Positions 59,751-64,000 of a stretch of DNA of 64,000 nucleotides are shown here, piece by piece. The DNA comes from Holophagales bacterium (GTDB lineage Bacteria; Acidobacteriota; Thermoanaerobaculia; Multivoradales; Multivoraceae): positions 271,783-335,782 of the forward strand of contig VXZQ01000014.1 in the NCBI GenBank assembly GCA_009845425.1. Reading direction: 5' to 3'. A program made the translations under genes and the position numbers. The notes beneath the pieces are model-generated. The model worked only from the letters and a program-made list of their open reading frames with translations. It was not told the origin of the DNA and searched no databases. The stretch's first letter is position 1. The number at the start of each line of letters is the position of its first letter.

Positions 59751-61840
59751 CAGCCAGCTCTCCAGTCGCTGAAGCTCTTGCCTGCGTCGGCCAGCTCGGC
59801 GAGGAGCGCCGACGGCTGCCAGAACTCGTCACCGCTCCCGTCCGCCAACTCGCGCATCCGAGCCGCGACCTTCGAAAGACCGACGCTGTCGCCCCAGTGC
59901 ATCGGGCCGCCGCGGTAGACCGGCCAGCCATAGCCGTTGACCCAGATCACGTCGATGTCGGACGGTCGGATCGCGATCCCCTCCTCGAGAATCTTCGCGC
60001 CCTCGTTCACCATCGGGTAGAGACAGCGTTCGAGGATCTCCTCCTCGCCGACTTCACGCTGCGCGATGCCCTGGGCGGAGCCGAAGTCGCTGATGATCTG
60101 CAGCACTTCCGGATCGGGTGCCGAGGCGCGGGTTTCCGAGTCGTACACGTAGTAGCCGCGGCCGTTTTTCTGGCCGCGCCGGCCGGACTCGCAGAGGATC
60201 TCTCGGATATCCCGGGATGCCGACTCCTTCTCGTTCCAGCCGATGTCGAGGCCGGCCAGGTCGCTCATCGCGAACGGACCCATCGGGAAGCCGAAGTCGT
60301 ACAGGACGCGGTCCACGTCGTAGTACTTCGCGCCCTCCAGGATGATCTGCTGCGCCTGCTGCTGGCGCTGGAACAGGATCCGGTTGCCGACGAAGCCGCG
60401 GCAGACGCCGACCAGCACCGGCACCTTGCCGATCTGCTTGGAGATCGTCATCGCGGTGTGGATCACGTCCTTCGCCGTCTTCTCGCCGCGCACGACCTCC
60501 AGCAGCCGCATGATGTTGGCCGGCGAGAAGAAGTGCATGCCGATCACGTCCTCGGGGCGGCTGGTGGCGGCGGCGATCTCGTTCACGTCGAGCGCCGAAG
60601 TGTTCGTGGCCAGTATCGCGCCCGGCTTCACGATCCGGTCGAGGCTGGCGAAGATCTCCTTCTTCAGATCCATGTTCTCGAACACGGCCTCGATCACCAG
60701 GTCGCAGTCGGCGAGCGCCTCGCGCTCGGTCACACCGTTGAGCAGGCCCATGCACTGGTCGACCTGTTCCATCGTCATCCGGCCGCGATTGGCGGTCCGT
60801 TCGTAGTTCTTGCGGATGACGCCGAAGCCGTGGTCGAGCCGGCTCTGCTCGGCCTCGACGATCGTCACGCCGATGCCGCGGTTGGCGAAGTTCATCGAGA
60901 TGCCCCCGCCCATCGTGCCGCAGCCGAGGACGCCGACCTTCTCGATCTTGCGCATCGGGGTGTCGCGCGGTACGTCGGGCACCTTGGCTGCCTCGCGCTC
61001 GGCGAAGAAGTAGTAGCGCTGGGCGATCGACTGCTTGCCCGACATGAGCTCGCCGAACAGCTTCCGCTCGTAGTCGAGCGCTTCGTCGAAGGACATGTCG
61101 AGACCGGCCTCGATCGCCCGCACGTTGGCCTCCGGCGCCTCGAAGCCGCGGGTGCGGCGGGCGATCTTGCGGCGGAATCCGTCGAAGATCTCCTCCCTGT
61201 TGGCCCGCGCCTCGTTGACCTTCTCGTCCAGGTCGCGGATCTTCTTGAGCGGCCGGTCTTCGGCGATCACCTTCTCTGCGAAGGCGACGCCGCCCTCGAA
61301 CACGTCTTCCACGATCTCGTCGATCAGGCCGCCTTCCAACGCTTCCGCGGCGCCGATCGGGTTGCCGATCACGCACATCTCCAGCGCCTTCGGATAGCCG
61401 ACCAGTCGGGGCAGCCGCTGCGTGCCGCCCGCGCCCGGCAGGATCCCCAACTTGACCTCGGGCTGGCCGAACCGGGCCGACGCGACTCCCACCCGGTAAT
61501 GACAAGCCATCGCCGTCTCCAGGCCGCCGCCGAGCGCGGTGCCGTGGATCGCCGCCACGACGGGTTTCGTCGCATGCTCCATCGCCTCGATCGCCTCGTT
61601 GAGTCCCGGCTCCTTCATCGGCTTGCCGAACTCGGTGATGTCGGCGCCGGCGATGAACGTGCGGCCCTTGCAGACCAGGAGCACCGCGGACACCTGCTCA
61701 TCGGCTTCGGCCTTCGCCAGTCCTTCGACCATGCCGGCCCGCACACCGTGGCTGAGCGCGTTGACGGGCGGGTTGTCGATCACGATCAGGGCGACCTCGC
61801 CGCGGACTTCGTAGTCGACCATGTCGGTGAGTGCGGTCAT
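59750..61840 (-). CDS. Fused enoyl-CoA hydratase / 3-hydroxyacyl-CoA dehydrogenase (FadB/FadJ-like)
   Basis: 696 aa from the ATG complementary to 61838-61840; upstream extension lacks coding character. N-terminal crotonase domain: LIVIDNPPVNALSHGVRAG, RTFIAGADITEFGKP, AIHGTALGGGLETAMACHYR and KLGILPGAGGTQRLPRLVG (the two catalytic glutamates lie in LGGGLE and in the LPGAGGTQ region). C-terminal NAD domain: KVGVLGCGTMGGGISMNFAN, then IEAVFENMDLKKEIF, GMHFFSPANIMRLLEVVRGE (the HFFSP motif) and FGFPMGPFAMSDLAGLDIG. Catalyses the hydration and dehydrogenation steps of beta-oxidation. The following gene is a luciferase-like enzyme. Confidence 0.95.
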   Translation of the reverse strand: MTALTDMVDYEVRGEVALIVIDNPPVNALSHGVRAGMVEGLAKAEADEQVSAVLLVCKGRTFIAGADITEFGKPMKEPGLNEAIEAMEHATKPVVAAIHGTALGGGLETAMACHYRVGVASARFGQPEVKLGILPGAGGTQRLPRLVGYPKALEMCVIGNPIGAAEALEGGLIDEIVEDVFEGGVAFAEKVIAEDRPLKKIRDLDEKVNEARANREEIFDGFRRKIARRTRGFEAPEANVRAIEAGLDMSFDEALDYERKLFGELMSGKQSIAQRYYFFAEREAAKVPDVPRDTPMRKIEKVGVLGCGTMGGGISMNFANRGIGVTIVEAEQSRLDHGFGVIRKNYERTANRGRMTMEQVDQCMGLLNGVTEREALADCDLVIEAVFENMDLKKEIFASLDRIVKPGAILATNTSALDVNEIAAATSRPEDVIGMHFFSPANIMRLLEVVRGEKTAKDVIHTAMTISKQIGKVPVLVGVCRGFVGNRILFQRQQQAQQIILEGAKYYDVDRVLYDFGFPMGPFAMSDLAGLDIGWNEKESASRDIREILCESGRRGQKNGRGYYVYDSETRASAPDPEVLQIISDFGSAQGIAQREVGEEEILERCLYPMVNEGAKILEEGIAIRPSDIDVIWVNGYGWPVYRGGPMHWGDSVGLSKVAARMRELADGSGDEFWQPSALLAELADAGKSFSDWRAG

Positions 61841-61920
61841 GCTTCGATTCTCTCCTGGCGCGGGCGCGCCGTTGATTTCACTTTGGATAGTTGTACGGAA
61901 GGGAGCGGTATCGTAGCCGC

Positions 61921-62655
61921 TCAGTGGACGTGGCCGAGCCGGTCGAGAAAGCGTCGAATGCGGTCCGCGTTCTCGCCCAGGTCGCCGCCTCCGACCTGGG
62001 AAACGGAACGAACATCGACGGCCGCGCCGGCCTTCTCGCCCCGGACCCGAACCGCGACGAAGTCGACGAAGTGGAACCACGGGGTCGCGTCGGCGAACTC
62101 GATCTCGCCGCTTTCGTCGTCGCCTCGGATCAGATCCCAGCCCATGTCTTCGGCCGTGTGCCGGACGCGCCAGAGCGCTTCCTGCCGTGAGATGTCCAGG
62201 TGCAGCGTTCCGAGGTCGGGATAGCCCTCCCGCTGAAGATCGGGGACCTGCGCGCCTCCGCTCGGGTAGGCGAAGCCTCGGCCGCGACTGTCCTCCGAGG
62301 CGGCCGCGACGAAGGCCGGCGGATCGTCGATGTTCGTCGTGATGTCGTGAATCGGCGGCGCCTGGGTCGTGTCGTAGCCGAGCACGAAGACCCAGCCGAT
62401 GATCACCGTCGAGAGGAGGATGCCGCCCCAGGCCTGCGAAGCGCCCCCGCGGCGCTGCCGGGGCCTCGTCCGTAGTGCGCCGATCAAGCCGAGGAACAGG
62501 CCGATCGCGGCGCCCAGGGGCATCAGGAAGGCGAACAGGAGGAAGCCCGCAAGGGGATCGATCAGGTCGAAGCGGGCACCGAGCACGCCGACCAGGCCGG
62601 TCACGAGCGCGAGGCCGGCCGCCAGAGGGGAAGCGAGCGCCGTGGTTGAGTTCAT
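61921..62655 (-). CDS. DUF1499-family membrane-anchored protein
   Basis: 244 aa. Two or three N-terminal helices (LAAGLALVTGLVGVLGARFD, FLLFAFLMPLGAAIGLFLGL, WGGILLSTVIIGWVFVLGYD) are followed by a soluble domain beginning APPIHDITTNIDDPPAFVAA. The TxPPIHDITTD-like segment and the closing VDVRSVSQVGGGDLGENADR are DUF1499 hallmarks. The function of the family is unknown. It lies 80 bases upstream of the FadB/FadJ-like gene on the same strand and is divergent from the sulfatase-like gene. Confidence 0.8.
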   Translation of the reverse strand: MNSTTALASPLAAGLALVTGLVGVLGARFDLIDPLAGFLLFAFLMPLGAAIGLFLGLIGALRTRPRQRRGGASQAWGGILLSTVIIGWVFVLGYDTTQAPPIHDITTNIDDPPAFVAAASEDSRGRGFAYPSGGAQVPDLQREGYPDLGTLHLDISRQEALWRVRHTAEDMGWDLIRGDDESGEIEFADATPWFHFVDFVAVRVRGEKAGAAVDVRSVSQVGGGDLGENADRIRRFLDRLGHVH

Positions 62656-62721
62656 CGGAGGCGGAGGGTAGCAGGCCGGGACTTGTTACGGTTCGGCTGC
62701 CTCGTGCGCGACGCTCGTTCC

Positions 62722-64000
62722 ATGTTCCGCCTCCTGTGTGGACCGGTGCTGGCGGCGGCGCTGGCCGCCTGCGGCGGTGGGGTGCCGGACGGGACGGCCG
62801 AGCCGCGGCGACCGAACATCGTGCTGTACGTCGTGGACACGGTCCGCGCGGACCGTCTGGGTGCCTACGGTTACGAGAAGCCGACGTCGCCGCGGCTCGA
62901 CGCGTTCGCGGCTGGCGCCGTTCTGTTCGAGAACGCCTACGCCCAGTCGTCGTGGACGCGGCCGGCCGTGGCCTCCCTGTTCACGGGACTGCTGCCGCCG
63001 GCGCATCGCACCGTCGGTCGCCGTTCCGTGCTGCCCGAGGAGGCAGAAACCCTGGCCGAGATCCTGGCCGCCAACGGCTACGAGGGCATGGGTCTGGTCC
63101 GCAACCCGAACGTCAGTCGCGCGTTCGGCTTCGCGCAGGGCTTCTCCCGCTTCCGAAGCGAGGACCGCGAGCGCGACGAGACGATGCTGGACCGTGTTCG
63201 CTTGTGGCTCGATGAGAGGCAGAGCGCGGACGGGCCGTTCTTCCTCTTCCTGCATGCGATCGATCCTCACGGGCCCTACGATCCCGCGCCGGAGTTCGAG
63301 GAGATGTTCGAGGCCGGCGGTGCGCCCGCGCAGTACCGGACGGTCCGCTACCTGTTGCGGTTGAACCGTGGCGAGGTGGAGCCCGAACCGGGGACCGCCG
63401 AGGCGCTCTCGCGGCTGTACGACGCCGAGGTGGCTCAGAACGACCGCGCCTTCGGCGACTTGCTCGACGAACTGGAGGACCGTGGCCTGGCTGAGGATAC
63501 GGCCGTGATTTACGTCTCCGACCACGGCGAGGAGTTCGCGGAGCACGGCCGTTGGGAGCACGGGCTTTCGCTCTACGAGGAGGTGCTGCGCGTCCCGCTC
63601 GTCATGCGGCTGCCCGGAGTGCCGCCGCGGCGCGTGGAAGCGCCGGCCCAGCACGTCGACTTGGTACCGACGCTGCTCGGTTACCTCGGCATCGAGGCGC
63701 CGCCCACCGACGGACGCGACTTGCTGGCCCCCCGCCGCCGCGGCGACGCTCCTCTGGATGTCTACACCCACCTCGACGTCGACGGCCACCGCGCCGCCTC
63801 CGTGATGCGCGGTCGCTACAAGCTCGTGCTGCCGCAGTCGCCGTCCCAGGGAACGGAGCCGATGCTCTTCGACCTGGAAGCGGATCCGGCCGAGCAGGAA
63901 GACCTTGCCGCCGACCGGCCGGAGGTCGTGGAGCGGATGCTTGGCCTGCTGGCGGACCAGAACCTGGCCGGCGAGATCGTCTCCGCCCAAGAGATCGAGG
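62722..64000 (+). CDS. Sulfatase/alkaline-phosphatase-superfamily lipoprotein (cut by window edge)
   Basis: At least 426 aa, open at the right edge. The ATG at 62722 gives lipobox LAAALAACGGGV. The N-terminal metal site is NIVLYVVDTVRADRLGAYGY (both Asp). The sulfatase active-site segment reads SSWTRPAVASLFTGLLPPAH, so the usual formylglycine Cys or Ser is Thr. Later FLHAIDPHGPYDP and VIYVSDHGEEFAEHGRWEHG supply the other metal ligands (Asp-His and His). The Thr nucleophile suggests a phosphatase or phosphonate-type enzyme rather than a classical sulfatase. Divergent from the DUF1499 gene. Confidence 0.82.
   Translation, partial: MFRLLCGPVLAAALAACGGGVPDGTAEPRRPNIVLYVVDTVRADRLGAYGYEKPTSPRLDAFAAGAVLFENAYAQSSWTRPAVASLFTGLLPPAHRTVGRRSVLPEEAETLAEILAANGYEGMGLVRNPNVSRAFGFAQGFSRFRSEDRERDETMLDRVRLWLDERQSADGPFFLFLHAIDPHGPYDPAPEFEEMFEAGGAPAQYRTVRYLLRLNRGEVEPEPGTAEALSRLYDAEVAQNDRAFGDLLDELEDRGLAEDTAVIYVSDHGEEFAEHGRWEHGLSLYEEVLRVPLVMRLPGVPPRRVEAPAQHVDLVPTLLGYLGIEAPPTDGRDLLAPRRRGDAPLDVYTHLDVDGHRAASVMRGRYKLVLPQSPSQGTEPMLFDLEADPAEQEDLAADRPEVVERMLGLLADQNLAGEIVSAQEIE

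Noticed and set aside
59897..62224. 775-codon plus-strand frame opposite the beta-oxidation and DUF1499 genes
   Set aside because: His/Asp/Leu-rich antisense translation without any recognisable motif.
1..64000. CRISPR arrays, prophage, insertion sequences, tRNA or rRNA genes
   Set aside because: No repeat-spacer pattern, integrase or transposase, or cloverleaf sequence was seen.

Overview
This is a gene-dense, high-GC bacterial chromosome segment with no phage, transposon, CRISPR, rRNA or tRNA that I could recognise. The content suggests an outer-membrane (Gram-negative type) aerobe, possibly Acidobacteriota-like. It has TonB-dependent uptake, many lipoproteins and Tat-exported enzymes, PQQ and copper amine oxidases, three luciferase-like (probably F420- or flavin-dependent) oxidoreductases, and a small exported protein carrying a domain I associate from memory with marine Acidobacteriota. 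The taxonomic guess is inference only.

Layout: 1-5.3 kb holds an efflux adaptor (cut by the edge), two exported VOC proteins, a haem/copper-monooxygenase-like protein and a ChaN/erythromycin-esterase-like protein. 5.4-6.7 kb is a Tat-signal PLP aminotransferase. 6.8-15.7 kb is a metal-uptake region on the minus strand: TonB receptor plus PepSY membrane protein, then a compact operon zur-cbiM-cbiQO-cobW(COG0523)-WD40 with a Zur/Fur-like palindrome before zur. 16.1-19.7 kb is one giant ABC-2 permease / degenerate M1 peptidase / golvesin-like fusion. 19.9-25.7 kb has an MTH1-like NUDIX fused to an HD phosphohydrolase, a luciferase-like oxidoreductase, a purple-acid-phosphatase-like lipoprotein and an S9 peptidase. 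25.8-31.1 kb is a nitrogen-control cluster: a GlnE adenylyltransferase with GlnD-like ACT domains inserted between its two catalytic halves, a PII protein lacking the uridylylation tyrosine, and AmtB. 31.4-35.4 kb holds two tandem copper amine oxidases.

35.5-43.9 kb carries a methyltransferase, an ATP10/thioredoxin-like exported protein, a UGSC-partner-like protein, a NylB-like serine hydrolase, a Tat metallophosphatase, a HupE/UreJ protein and an NHL propeller lipoprotein. 44-49.6 kb is a minus-strand operon of acyl-CoA synthetase, MDR oxidoreductase, luciferase-like oxidoreductase and PQQ dehydrogenase. 49.7-51.4 kb encodes the two AcnX (aconitase X) subunits. 51.4-54.8 kb holds an alginate-export-like porin, a second haem/copper-monooxygenase-like protein and a DUF2911 protein. 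54.9-58.0 kb is a carboxylesterase-MFS pair followed by what looks like an internally deleted cupin. 58.2-64 kb has a small exported protein, a fused beta-oxidation enzyme, a luciferase-like oxidoreductase that appears to start at a non-standard codon, a DUF1499 protein and a sulfatase-superfamily lipoprotein cut by the right edge.

The strongest candidates for something new are the GlnE-ACT-ACT-GlnE/PII pair, the NUDIX-HD fusion, the permease-pseudopeptidase fusion and the zur-linked ECF/WD40 operon.
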